Assembly (NCBI GenBank): GCA_963932465.1
Contig: OZ010788.1
Span: 199,332,559 to 199,396,558, forward strand
DNA from: Maratus speciosus
Lineage: Eukaryota > Arthropoda > Arachnida > Araneae > Salticidae
Length of the DNA: 64,000 nucleotides
Direction of reading: 5' to 3'
Numbering within the stretch: the stretch's first letter is position 1; each line of letters opens with the position of its first letter. Positions 22,712 through 34,432 of the stretch are shown here, piece by piece. A model generated the notes under the pieces. It ran no database searches. It had not been told where the DNA came from and worked only from the letters and a program-made list of their open reading frames with translations. A program made the translations under genes and the position numbers.

Positions 22712-23892
22712 TAATTTAAAAAACAGTGGCGATCTCCCTATAAACGAATTTCTATTCATTTCTCTTTGATTGGGGAATTTTAACGCCAAATCCGCTGCGG
22801 TACTACTTGATTATCCTGTCGACCAATTTCGCCAAATTATATAAATCGCCAAATTATACAAATTGATATAATTTTTATTTTAAATAACGAAAGAACAAAT
22901 AAATTCGTACAACATTAATAAAAACACAAATAAAAGGTCGAAATAAAAATAACTTGATGACGTATACACGTGTAACAACATTTCAAAATAAGCTAATATA
23001 AAAGGGATTAAGTAAAGAGAGTCTTTGTCTCCCGGTATTTTTTAACAAAGCGAAAAGAAAGTTCTTTTAAATGAGACATTTTAAATTAATTCTCAAAATA
23101 TCAAATAAATGTCTAGCGCAATTTCTAAATTTAAACTTTTTTGCAATATTATTTTGTGTTCATTTTATGTAATAACTATAATGTGACGTAAAAATGACGT
23201 AATTTCTCCTAAGACTTCTAACGCATGTTAATGAACTTATTATTTTACAATATCCTTTTTCCTTTTAAAATTCACGTGTATACTTTTTATGACGTAATTT
23301 TTAATAAGTTCCTGCTTTTTATACGTAATTATTTAATTCTAATTTGAAAGTTTTTTTCCTGTTAATAATAGTCACGTGTAAATAAATTTTTAATTTGAAG
23401 CAAACATTATTGCTTGCGCTTTTTATATTGTTGGCAACAGTTTAAATTAGTACAATTTTCTGAAATCTGTAAAAAATATCTCTAGAAATGCTGAAAATTT
23501 GAATTTAAAATAGATATAAAACCTCGAAAAATGAGTCAAATTAAAAAAATAAATCAATTCTGCACACCGGTAAATTATAACGTATAAAATGAACTAAAAA
23601 TTATTAAATTCCGATGTATAGTTTTTGCTACTATAAAACTTTTTTAGTGGAACGATTTCGTCTAACTTTAGCATTAAATATCTCTTAAAATAATTCTTCG
23701 ATTTGAAAACTGTCTGCATCAGTGTGTTTATCAAACATTTCTGTATAATACTACCGATTTTCATATTTTTGTATGCATTATTTTTCTTAATATTAACGAA
23801 GAAAGACCTCCGGTCACAAAAAAATCAAAACCGGCGGCGGCGGCGGCGGCGGCGGTGACAGCGGTAGTTACTTTTTTTTAGAATAGAGAGAT
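22712..23892 (-). repeat. PAL palindrome, arm A' (inner right)
   Basis: Inverted copy of 21411-22597, with only scattered differences. A (GGC)n tract at about 23834-23856 is longer than its partner near 21452, showing slippage after the duplication. Confidence 0.85.
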
Positions 23893-24005
23893 AATTCAAT
23901 CTTTCAAAATCTTTTTAAAGCCGATCAAATTAGCGTGCATTTAGAGTCTGCGGTGTCTGGACGGGGGTTGGCGAGCGTAGCTCGTAGGGGGCCGAGCCCC
24001 CTAGT
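23893..24005 (-). repeat. PAL segment B': terminal block ending CTAGT
   Basis: Inverted copy of 22598-22711. It ends with the two hairpins and CCCCCTAGT at 23997-24005. A hairpin next to CTAGT recalls Helitron 3' ends, but paired inverted ends are not usual for Helitrons. Confidence 0.8.
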
Positions 24006-24177
24006 TTGAAAAGAAAAAATAAGGTTTAAAAAGTAATAACTCGTTTTTTGGCATTTCCTTGGTCTTTATTTATTGCCATAGTGACCATGTTTCGCCAAGG
24101 CTACAAGGTCATTTTATCTTATCTTTTTCCAATTTTTACAAGTAATTATGTAAACTTAAAAATATGGTAAAATATAT

Positions 24178-24441
24178 TTAAAATTTTAAGAATAAATTTA
24201 TTATAATTACCTTTATAAAATAATCAAGAAAGACTGGTTTATTTTTGGTTGCCTTACGCAGTTCATCCTCAATTCTTTTTAGTACATATACCTCTAACTC
24301 TTTGTCAGTTTTAGAAGACTTTTTATACTGCCGCCACACATCATTAGTTTTACATTGGATATCCTTCAAAGGTTTATCTAATGCAGACATTTTGAAACTT
24401 TCAAAAAGTTTTTTATACAAGATTTCTCGAAATGAAGACAT
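24178..24441 (-). CDS. Unrecognised first-exon-like ORF, 77 codons to donor
   Basis: The ATG is at 24441; 77 codons precede a donor AAG|GTAATT (exon end 24211), and reading through reaches a stop at 24178. The product is charged and probably helical (KDIQCKTNDVWRQYKK, KRIEDELRKATKNK), with no motif I can name, no signal peptide and no membrane segment. It begins only 170 bp beyond the PAL terminus. Length, phase and donor are the same as in the H15-like exon at 15.3 kb, although I see no clear sequence similarity. It could be a first exon of a transposon protein or a host gene fragment; I cannot tell which. Confidence 0.35.
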   Translation of the reverse strand: MSSFREILYKKLFESFKMSALDKPLKDIQCKTNDVWRQYKKSSKTDKELEVYVLKRIEDELRKATKNKPVFLDYFIKVIIINLFLKF

Positions 24442-24894
24442 ATTTCCGATTTATTTATTTTTAACACCACTACACTACAGTACTGAGAGGTTTTCAAAAC
24501 TCACGAGACACCAGACAGTAGAGCAATCGGTCACTAGTTATGGGGTTCAACCACTTGACAGAGGAGGGGTGGAAGCAAAAAAGATGGAATTTTACTTACG
24601 TTTTGGAAACTTTCCCGGTAAACTCGTATTGTCACAATACAACATATCGCATCGGTCCATTCAATTCTACTCTATTCTATTCTCACAATTGGAAATAGTA
24701 AGTTCTCAGAGATAATAAGCCCTCGTGCATCAAACATGAACAGTCACCTCTAGATAAAAGAGACTGTTTATGTGTTCCATGTGCGGTCAAAATAGCTGAC
24801 ATCAGAACTTCAAGTTTAATATTCTTTTGCTATTTCTTTTTTTCAATTTCAAATTTTTTAATAGTTTTTTTTATAACAAGTTAAGAGATTTTGA

Positions 24895-25013
24895 AAATGT
24901 CTTACGTAAGCATCATTCAAACCCCCACCTCCCCCTTGTCAGCAAAAATAAGCAAATCGCTAACCCCCTCCCCCGCCCTAGGTGCTTACGTAATATTTGA
25001 ACAGCCCCTTACC
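24895..25013. mobile_element. Short MITE with TTACGTAAG ends
   Basis: CTTACGTAAGC at the left, TTGTCAGCAAAAATAAGCAA in the centre, GCTTACGTAATATTTGAACA and GCCCCTTA at the right. It is partner to 18924-19075 in the same orientation. Each copy keeps one good terminus. Confidence 0.55.
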
Positions 25014-25188
25014 ATAGGGGGGACTCTGTTCTGTCGCCAAATACTGCCAAGTTTGTCACCAACTTGGCGGTATATAGCCAAATTTGGCGGCCAAAATGAG
25101 TCGCCAAAAGTGACACCAAATTGGCGGTATATCTAATATTTCGCCAAATTCCCATAGACTTCCATTGTAAACCAATAGCGTTTACTTG

Positions 25189-26183
25189 TGTGAGATGAAA
25201 TCTCACAGTGTTTAAATCATGTTACTTTTTTTATTTCTTTTGACCTTATACATCGATGTTCTTTAAACTTAAATCCATATTTATTTTTACGCGGGCGATT
25301 TCGTTTCGACCACAGATCGGCAAGCTCTCTGATGTTCTGCAGCGCCTGGCATGGGGTGCTTCTCCTTTGAGATCTGTACGGTTGTAGTGACGTCATCGGA
25401 GCAAGTCTCTCACGGCATATGCATTTAATGGATGTCGATCTTTTCGGAGGTGTGTCTAATAGCCGAGCGTACAACAAATAAAAATAAAGCTTTTTAAATG
25501 TTTTCTTTCGGATTTGTTTATTAAGACATTACCTAATATTTTAAATTCTCTAATAGATTTAAATCTTTTCTTTCTCTAACTTTTGAAGTCCCCGTATTCT
25601 TACTATAAATTAAAAATTCCGTTAATTTTAAATCAGAATCTGTTTTGTTGGTGAACTGTTATGATTTAGTTTTTGTTTTAAAAGATTGCGGGGCCGCGAG
25701 CTTCGGCTCCGGTCTGTCTGCCGATGGATGTGGAATCCGGTAAAAAGCTTCCGAAAGCGATGTCTGCGTTTTTAATAACTCCTGTTAAATTTATTTTCTG
25801 TTGGTTTAAAAAGGCTTTAATTGAGATTTTCATCTATAGAAAATTCATCTAGTGCTGCATCTTCCATTTTAAAGATTTTTTTAAAGAGGAATAAATTATT
25901 TTATCGGCAACGTTTTTATTTTGAAAATCGGTGACCAACGGGTGAATGCCTCTTACTTCTCTTCAACAAGATGAATAAAAAGTTTGATTTGTGTTTAAGA
26001 GTCTCCTCACCATTTCTTTACAGATATACAAGTAAGAAGTTTCCTTTTTATTTTTTTTACAATTGCTGACCTCAAAGAACAGAGGGTTTTATTACAATAG
26101 TACACAACGCATATTTCAATTAAAAAGAACTTCCAATTTAAATTTACCTTTATATTACGGCACAATTTATTAGTAATACCACA
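25189..26183 (+). repeat. 5' LTR (995 bp)
   Basis: It begins TGTGAGATGAAATCTCACA, itself a near-perfect palindrome, and ends TAGTAATACCACA. A TGACGTCA (CRE/ATF-type) site lies at about 25390, and overlapping AATAAA signals at about 25477-25490. Both are consistent with U3 promoter and polyadenylation functions but are inferred from motif only. Confidence 0.85.
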
Positions 26184-26195
26184 TTTGGTGCCGAA
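26184..26195 (+). other. Primer-binding site
   Basis: TTTGGTGCCGAA directly follows the 5' LTR. TGGTGCCGAA would pair with a tRNA 3' end, and TTTGGTGCCGAAA after the LTR is the usual BEL/Pao arrangement. Confidence 0.65.
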
Positions 26196-29100
26196 AAAAA
26201 AAAGCAGTGGTTCTGAAGAAAATTTAAATTGATTTAAAGAAAATCGTAATATTTTAGAACTTTTGTTCTCAGAATAACTTTTGAAAAAAAAAAAATTTTT
26301 ATGTGTTTAATAGAATTTAAGATTTGTTCTTTTAGTAAATTTTTAAGAAATACGGAATATTTTATGCAAGAATTTTTGCATAACGGCATATGAAAATGTT
26401 ATTTTTACTATTGGAAGTTTCTGTTCTCAAAAAATTTCTTGCATGGATTTTTGCTATTTTGAAGAATTAAATGTTATAATTCTAGAACGAATTTGTTCTA
26501 CTCCATCTTGAAGAATATAATATATTTTGCTAAGTTTCCTATATTTTATTTTAAACAATTATTTAAATTAAAATGAATTTCAAAGAATAGTCATATTTTT
26601 GATGATGCATAATTATTATTCCATTTAATAGTTTTATTTGAAAGAATTTCATCTACATATTCTTTTATTTGTAATGAATTATTAGAGAACATAATTTTTT
26701 TAAAGAATGATTATTTGGTATATATATTTTTTGAAATGAATTATATATTGTTCTTAGAAAAATTCTAATGAGTTTGAAATAATAAAATTGTTCTCAGAAC
26801 ATATTTCATATTTTAAGAGGCTATGACTTTGGGTTTTTAAATTGAAAACTTTTTATGGAACTATTAAATTGCAACAATTTTGCAAAATCTATATATATTT
26901 ATAAGAAGCATTATTTTTGAAATCATGATTATTGGTGCTGAGAAATTTTATTCTTATGTCATACTTATTATTCTGAAGCTGAAATTCTTCACAGAAGTTA
27001 TTAGTTGTAAATATCCTATATAACATTCTTAGATATTTCTATGTTTCTATTCTACAAATTTCAAATCAAGATATTTTGTTTAACAATAATTTGAATACAA
27101 GAGTTTGTTCATAGATTTATTCTTATGCCATCTGGACTGTGATGTTCTATTATAATCATACAGTTTGGCTTAGTGCAAAGATAATCTGTAATTTACAAAT
27201 TAAGAATGTATGCACTTACGAATATTTTCCCATTTATTTTACAACTGTTCTCATGTTGTTTCTAAAAGCACTCTCAGCTGACAAAATTTTATATTTGAAA
27301 AATTCATGTTGCTTCTTTGTTTTTATATTCTTATGGCAAGTTATAATTTTGAAATTGGGACCTTTCCACTTCATCGTATGTGCAGACTATGACAGTTTTC
27401 AACAGACAAGATTCTCATGTTGCTCTCAGAAAAGGAATGAAAGCAGCATTATTTTTTTTACTCTTGAGAAGAAGTAGGCATGGGGCTACTTCATTCCTGT
27501 TACAGTTATATTCTTGAAATTATTTTACATCATCTATTTAAAAAAGTCTTATGGTTTTATACAGCTTTTAAAATAAGTTCTCATAAAATGTCAGTATTTC
27601 TCTGCAATAATTTTAACTGTGTGTCACTGCTGTTTCGCATATTTAAAGACTGTCTCTGTACATATGCTGCTGTAAGAGTTCTTTTCCAACCTGTTAAAAA
27701 AATACTCACCTGCAAAAAAAACTTTGCTTCACTTTCAACAGTTTCTTACCTGATGAAGTTGGCCATTCACTGATGAGTTGTATCCATTTGTGCTGACCTC
27801 TTCTCTAGTATTTTCCTTGTTTTACGGTAGAAGATAAATATATTAATACTATACTTACCTGCTCAACTCATTGTTTTATAACAATAACTTTAAAATTTAT
27901 GCTTCATTTTCAACGCTGAAGTAACTATTGAAGAAGAGTCATGTCGTGTTTGAGTCATTCTATCCTTACAGTGTCTGATTCGATTCAATATCTTCGATGT
28001 TTGTCTCTAAAGCTAAATAAGATTTACGAGTAATCTCAAATGTTTTCTCAAGTAACAGCTGTCACAAGACCTGATTATGGAAGTTTTGTTCGTTTCCCTT
28101 TTCTCTTGTGAGATGTAAATTATCCTTACTAAGTGGATTGGTTGACTTATCTGCTCCTAAAAGTCAGTGTTGCTATTTTTGCAAGCATTTTTTTTTTTTT
28201 GCTAAATCAAGAAAATTTATGAAATATTATAAAATTAGTTACTTTCAATATTGATTCTTACATATACCTGCAGTTACAAGAGTTGTATTATGATTCAGGA
28301 ATTCTCAAGATCAATTTATTTTCTGTCTAAATTCCCCATATTTCAAAAATTTTATTGTGCCTTTGTTTTCATTTGTGAATATACCCAAAGTCTCTAAATT
28401 TTTATGTTGTCATATGCCTCATACTTTTACACAGGAAGTAATTAATTGAATGAATTCTGAAGATTTTATTATTATTAATGAAGAAATTAAAAATTTTTTA
28501 AGCATCAAATCAAAAGAAAAGCACAGTTCTTAGTAACTATTTAACAGCGCCTTTTAATGTAGAAGTGTTCCTTAGTGAATCTTCAAAATTACTAAGAAAT
28601 TTAAAGAAAAAGTTCTTATTGATATCACCTACCTACTTATGTCTCTTTTTTCCCAAGATGTGTGTGTGTGAATACATCATCAATTCTCATGAAATACAAC
28701 ATCATTTTCTCTTCATCAGTGCTCTATAATACATCCTTTTAGTGTGTCCAGAAATAGTGATTGCTGAAAGTTAATGATTAGCTTCAAAGGAAGTGAAGCA
28801 CACAGATGTTGTGTTGTCGCCAAAAAAAAGTTCTCGTCCAATGTTCCTGTATAATGTCTATTCAACTGTTAAGTTGATGTTGCCTTTTTGTGTATGCCAT
28901 CTAGAGATATGATCTGTTTCTACATGGTAAACACAATGTTTACACCTTTGCAACAATACACCTACCTGATGTCTTTTGTGTACCAAAACTTTCAGCGTGT
29001 TTTTTAACATTCTGAGAACATTTATTTATTTTTCATGCAAACTTTAAATTGTGTTTATAACGCTGGGGAATCAAGGATCTGTAAAGAAGGACATTGCTGT

Positions 29101-30573
29101 TGTTTTTGCAGTTATGGGGTGGTATATTGTGCTATTTAGTGTATATATTTAATTTTTTTTCTTTTTGCACAAGGTATCAGGAGCCTTTGTTTAGGGAGAT
29201 CCAAGTCACCTGAAACCTTGAGTAAGATGAGTAGTCACAGTGTATATTGTTCTATGATTGTGGATAATAGTATTTTTTTACATAATTCTCTCGATTTTTC
29301 TGCATGAAATATTTTATGTAAATGATTTATAATATTTATATTATCGTACACTTAAAAATTTAAATTTCCCATGATAGTGTCAAAATTTTTTTAAATCTTT
29401 CATTGTATATGAAAACATTTATTTTTTTCTGGGGATCCCCACCCACTCAACCAAATACCTACTTATTCTTAAAACCATGGTTTGTCTGTTTGTCTATAAA
29501 TTTATGAGTTTATCATTATACATATTTAAAAATTGTATTAAGTGATGTCTCATATTTTAAAGAATAGTATATACTGTGAAAATTTTTGATGAGTAAATAA
29601 TACAAAAAGAATTGGTGTTAGTTGATATATTGCTTTTGCAATACATATTTTCAGGGCTAATGAAAAGTGGTAAGAGTATATATGATTCAACAGTAAAACA
29701 CTTAATTCCTTTTAGACATGTCTCTCTTGTATATATTGTTGCAACTACTTTAACTATCTGTGTTTTACATGTGGGTGGTCATTTAGTGCACGATTTGGCC
29801 ACTTGTTCATGTGGAGTACAGCTGGTTGTTTGAAGTCACATATTTAGTAACTAAATTGAATTTTTTTAAAAAAATGATGAATATCATATTGTGAAAATGT
29901 TACTAAAGATATTTTTTATGTATGGCCAGTTTGGAGTAATTAAAAATAAATGCTCTATTTTTTTTAAATTGTAAGTCCTAGGCGATGGTCAAATACTGAA
30001 GTTATTTTGATCTTTGTTGCTTGTAAAATGCAACTTTTCTTATATGATATACCAATTTAATTAAATGTTTGATAATGAGCTCATTTTATATATGCTAATT
30101 CTGATTTTGTTTAGCATTTTTACTTAAGTAATACGTAGGATTTTATGTATGCTAATTCTGATTTTGTTTAGCATTTTTACTTAAGTAATACATAGGATTT
30201 TATATATGATAATTCTCATTTTCTCTAGCATTTGTACTTAAGTATTATTTTTAAAGATAATTTTATAACATCATACTGCAATTGCCATAAATAGAAAGAT
30301 TTGGCATTTTTTATGTATACTTTTTGAATATACTATGTATACTTTTGATGTACTTTCTTTTTCTTCTCTCTTCCCTTTTGGTCACCATCACTAATTTTTA
30401 TTTGCAGCAGTTTAACTTTTGGCTTTACTTTAATATTTTAACTTATATATTTTTTTTTCTCTCTGTCTTTGGCATCTAAAATTTTGTCATCCCGTTTCTG
30501 TAAAAGGTTTTTATTTCATTTTACCTTTCACATCACTTGCTCTGCCAAAATTTTACTCGGTAAATGGGGGTAT
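26196..30573 (+). other. Non-coding interior of the LTR element
   Basis: Strongly T-rich on this strand. TTCTCAGAA/TGTTCTCA-like words recur (for example near 26260, 26740, 26795 and 27420). A ~63-bp unit (CTAATTCTGATTTTGTTTAG and following) is present three times at about 30090-30245. The longest ORFs, at 27139-27477 and 27480-27773, show no recognisable domain and an unbiased composition. Confidence 0.6.
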
Positions 30574-31270
30574 TGTGAGATGAAATCTCACAGTGTTTAA
30601 ATCATGTTACATTTTTTTATTTCTTTTGACCTTATACATCGATGTTCTTTAAACTTAAATCCATATTTATTTTTACGCGGGCGATTTCGTTTCGACCGCA
30701 GATCGGCAAGCTCTCTGATGTTCCGCAGCGCCTGGCATGGGGTGCTTCTCCTTTGAGATCTGTACAATTGTAGTGACGTCATCGGAGCAAGTCTCTCACA
30801 GCATATGCATTGAATGGATGTCGATCTTTTCGGAGGTGTGTCTAATCGCCGAGCGTACAACAAATAAAAATAAAGCTTTTTAAATGTTTTCTTTCGGATT
30901 TGTTTATTAAGACATTACCTAATATTTTAAATTCTCTAATGGATTTAAATCTTTTCTTTCTCTAACCTTTGAAGTCCCCGTATTCTTACTATAAATTAAA
31001 AATTTCGTTAATTTTAAATCAGAATCTGTTTTGTTGGTGATCTGTTATGATTTAGTTTTTGTTTTAAAAGATTGCGGGGCCGCGAGCTTCGGCTCCGGTC
31101 TGTCTGCCGATGGATGTGGAATCCGGTAAAAAGCTTCCGAAAGCGATGTCTGCGTTTTTAATAACTCCTGTTAAATTTATTTTCTGTTGGTTTAAAAAAG
31201 CTTTAATTGAGATTTTTATTTATAGAAAATTCACCTAGTGCTGCATCTTCCATTTTAAAGATTTTCTTAA
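30574..31270 (+). repeat. 3' LTR, first part
   Basis: It matches 25189 onward, including the terminal palindrome, TGACGTCA (about 30777) and AATAAA signals, until TTCTTAA at 31270, where a TTAA element is inserted. It continues at 34127. Confidence 0.85.
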
Positions 31271-31465
31271 CCCGGAGAACTCGCTGCATGAGATTTTCTC
31301 TCACAGTCGTACTTTTTTATGACTCTTATTTAAATCATTTTAGGTAGATTTCGTATGAAATATTACCTATTGGGATCGTTCCCATGTTGGAATTTCTGAA
31401 AAAGTTTTGCAGATCTACACCGATCATGACCCCTAGAACCCAAAACCACCCTCAGTAAAAAACTT

Positions 31466-31506
<41 letters not shown>

Positions 31507-31529
31507 ATCTATCTATCTATCTATATATA

Positions 31530-33460
31530 TCACTTTCTTCTGGACACGATAACTTTCGTAATTCTGCACCAATCTCTTCCAAACTGATACATAAAATCAA
31601 TGGGCATAAACTCTCGGTCAAGTTCGTTAATGGGCAAAATCGGACCAAGGGGATGGAAATAGGGAGGGGTTTTGTGAAAACAGAAAAAACCCCATAACTT
31701 CTTAATTTTTGTACATATCAAATCAGTTTAAAGTTTTTATTACTTCCAAAAATAGGACCAAATATTTATGTATCACAGATTTTGGATAAAATTAAAAATT
31801 GGCCCAAGGGGCGCAAAAATAGGGTTTTTGGGAGAAAAAAATTCATAACTTCGTCAATTCTCAAGATATCAAATCCATTTAATTTTATTATACATCTCCT
31901 TAATATTATCTACAACTTTTATATTCACAAGTTTTTGATAGGACCAATTCGTACCGCAAAAAAAAATAAAAACGAAAACAAAAAGGGGGTTTGAAGAAGT
32001 AAAAAATCCATAACTCCGTCAATTCAAAAGATATAAAATCCCCATGAATTTATCATATATCTTCTTAATATTGTCTACAACATCTGTATCGACAAGTTTT
32101 GGATAGTACCAATTCTTACAGCAAAAACAAATTAAAAATACATAGCGGTTGAAGAATAAATTATCTAAGTAAGGGTGTATTCAAATCCAAACTGCCTATT
32201 TTCTGACTCATTTTACAATTCATTTTTGCTCTCAAAGGCTTCCAATTGTTACGTTTTCTTACTCAGAAACAATATAATGTACCGAAATGGTCGATTTTTT
32301 GATAGAAGCAGAATATATTTTAAAAAATGCTGTTAAAGTGGGCATTTTGAACCGAATTTCCCGAAGCGGATTGTGTTGGAAAAATTGCATTAAGGATGCA
32401 CTCAAATCCAAACTGCTTATTTTGTTACTCATTTTTAAATTCATTTATGCTCTCAAACGTATCCAATTGCTAGATTCTCTTATTCAGAAACTATATAATG
32501 TTAAGTAATGATCGATTTTTTGATAGAGGCAGAATATATTTCAAAAAATGATGTCAAAGTGGGCATTTTGAACGGAATTTCCCGAAGCAATTGTGTTATC
32601 ACTTTCTTCTGGACACGATTACTTCCGCAATTCTGCACAAATCTCTTTCAAACTGATACATAAAATCAAGGGACATAAAATCTCGCTCAAGTTCGCTAGT
32701 GGGCAAAAGCGGACAAAGGGGGTGGAAATAGGGAGGGGTTTTGTGAAAACCGAAAAAACCCCATAACTTCTTAATTTTTGTACATATCAAATCAGTTTAA
32801 AGTTTTTATTACTTCTAAAAATAGCGCCAAAAATTCTTGCATCACAGATTTTTGATAAAATTTAAAATAGGCTCAAAGAGCGCAAAAATAGGGTTTTTGG
32901 GAGAAAAAAATTCCTTACTTCGTCAATTCTCAAGATATCAAATGCAATAATTTTATTATACATCTCCTTAGTATTATATACAACTTTTATATTCACAAGT
33001 TTTTGATAGGACCAATTCGTACCGAAAAAAAAAAAAATTAAAAACGAAAACAAAAAAAGAAGAAAAATTGAAGAAGAAAAATTTTCATAACTGCGTCAAT
33101 TCACAAGATATAAAATCTCCATGAATTTATCATATATCTTCATAATATTGTCTTCAACATTTATATAGACAAGTTTTTGATAGGGCCAATTCTTACAGCA
33201 AAAACAAATTAAAAATACATAGCGATTGAAGAAAAAAATCATCTTATTAAGGGTGCATTAAAATCCAAACTGTCTATTTTCTTACTCATTTTTAAGTTCA
33301 TTTTTGCTCTCAAACGCATCCAATTGCTAGATTCTCTTATTCAGAAACTATATAATGTACAATAATGATCGATTTTTTGATAGAGGCAGAATATATTTCA
33401 AAAAATGATGTCAAAGTGGGCATTTTGAACAGAATTTCCAGAAGCGATTGTGTTAGAAAC
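31530..33460 (+). repeat. ~1.07-kb tandem duplication inside the TTAA element
   Basis: TATCACTTTCTTCTGGACAC at about 31528 recurs at about 32597, and the following ~630 bp match with substitutions. A trailing block (ATTTTTTGATAGAGGCAGAA) occurs three times, near 32295, 32515 and 33370. Confidence 0.8.
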
Positions 33461-33674
33461 GAAAAATATTGCCCTACTGAGAAAATAATTGTTTATTAAT
33501 CAAGTTTTAATTAATTGAAAGAAAAATAAAAACACAGGTCGCTTATAAATCTTTTCAAAAATCACGTCAGCATGTTTCATATATATATATATATATATAT
33601 ATTATTAAAAATGAATCTGAAAATGTGCCAGAAAATTTCGAGTTGTTGAGTATGGAAAAATATTTTTTTTTTAT

Positions 33675-33905
33675 ATCGCCTTAACATGATTCTGGTAAAA
33701 CCAGCTATGTTATAAAAAGGAAATAAAAACTCGTCAAAAGCAGACAGATAAAAATGTTAAAGTGGATTTATATCTAATAATGATTTCGTTTTTAACATGA
33801 TTCTGATAAAACCAGCTATTTTATAAAAAGGAAATAAAAACTCGTCAAAAGCAGACAGATAAAACTGTTAAAGTGGATTTATATCTAATAATGATTTTGT
33901 TTTTG
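33675..33905 (+). repeat. 113-bp tandem duplication
   Basis: TTAACATGATTCTGGTAAAA with the following GGAAATAAAAACTCGTCAAA is repeated head to tail at about 33683 and 33796, differing at a few positions. Confidence 0.85.
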
Positions 33906-34126
33906 TTGGTGAAATTAGTATACTTAATTTCGAAATCTACCTCTGCCTGTAGGCCGGGCCGGCAGGGAATTTTTTTCATTTTAATTAAAATTTCAAAATG
34001 TTTTTCAATTATTTTACCTATTTTGTGAATAAAAGTACTAAGCCAACCAAAAAAGTTGATATTATATGAATGTAAAGTAAAAGAAACGCAATTGGGCATT
34101 CTCACTAGCGAGTTCTCCTGGGTTAA

Positions 34127-34427
34127 AGAGGAATAAATTATTTTATCGGCAACGTTTTTATTTTGAAAATCGGTGACCAACGGGTGAATGCCTCTTACTT
34201 CTCTTCAACAAGATGAATAAAAAGTTTGATTTGTGTTTAAAAGTCTCCTCATCATTTCTTTACAGATATACAAGTAAGAAGTTTCCTTTTTATTTTTTTT
34301 TTACAATTGCTGACCTCAAAGAACAGAGGGTTTTATTGCAATAGTACACAACGCATATTTCAATTAAAAAGAACTTCCAATTTAAATTTACCTTTATATT
34401 ACGGCACAATTTATTAGTAATACCACA
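34127..34427 (+). repeat. 3' LTR, second part
   Basis: It resumes the LTR at AGAGGAATAAATTATTTT and ends TAATACCACA before the ACTTG duplication. Together with 30574-31270 it gives 998 bp, matching the 995-bp 5' LTR. Confidence 0.85.
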
Positions 34428-34432
34428 ACTTG

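Larger units (their letters stand above)
31271..34122. mobile_element. piggyBac-like TTAA element, 2.85 kb, non-coding
   Basis: The ends are CCCGGAGAACTCGCT and the complement of CCCAGGAGAACTCGCT. TTAA flanks both sides (31267-31270 and 34123-34126), with only one TTAA at the matching point of the intact 5' LTR. The interior has no transposase. It carries an AT/GT/CTAT microsatellite (about 31465-31530), a ~1.07-kb tandem duplication and a 113-bp tandem duplication. Confidence 0.85.
25184..34432 (+). mobile_element. Large non-coding LTR retrotransposon (probable BEL/Pao derivative)
   Basis: Two ~1-kb direct repeats bound a 4.4-kb interior, flanked by a 5-bp duplication ACTTG (25184-25188 and 34428-34432). 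Inside the 5' LTR junction is a primer-binding site, and before the 3' LTR a short purine run AAATGGGGG. The interior has no gag, protease, RT, RNase H or integrase frame on either strand, so it must have been mobilised in trans, as LARD-type elements are. A TTAA element interrupts the 3' LTR. LTR identity is roughly 98 percent by eye, so insertion was fairly recent. Confidence 0.85.

Noticed and set aside
18924..25013. One 6-kb element bounded by TTACGTAAGC ends
   Set aside because: The two ends share an internal block in the same orientation, so they are better explained as two separate short elements each with one good end.
25217..25477. 86-codon minus-strand ORF in the 5' LTR, with an 88-codon partner at 30597-30863
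   Set aside because: Both LTR copies keep it open, but most differences between them change amino acids, so there is no sign of selection on a protein.
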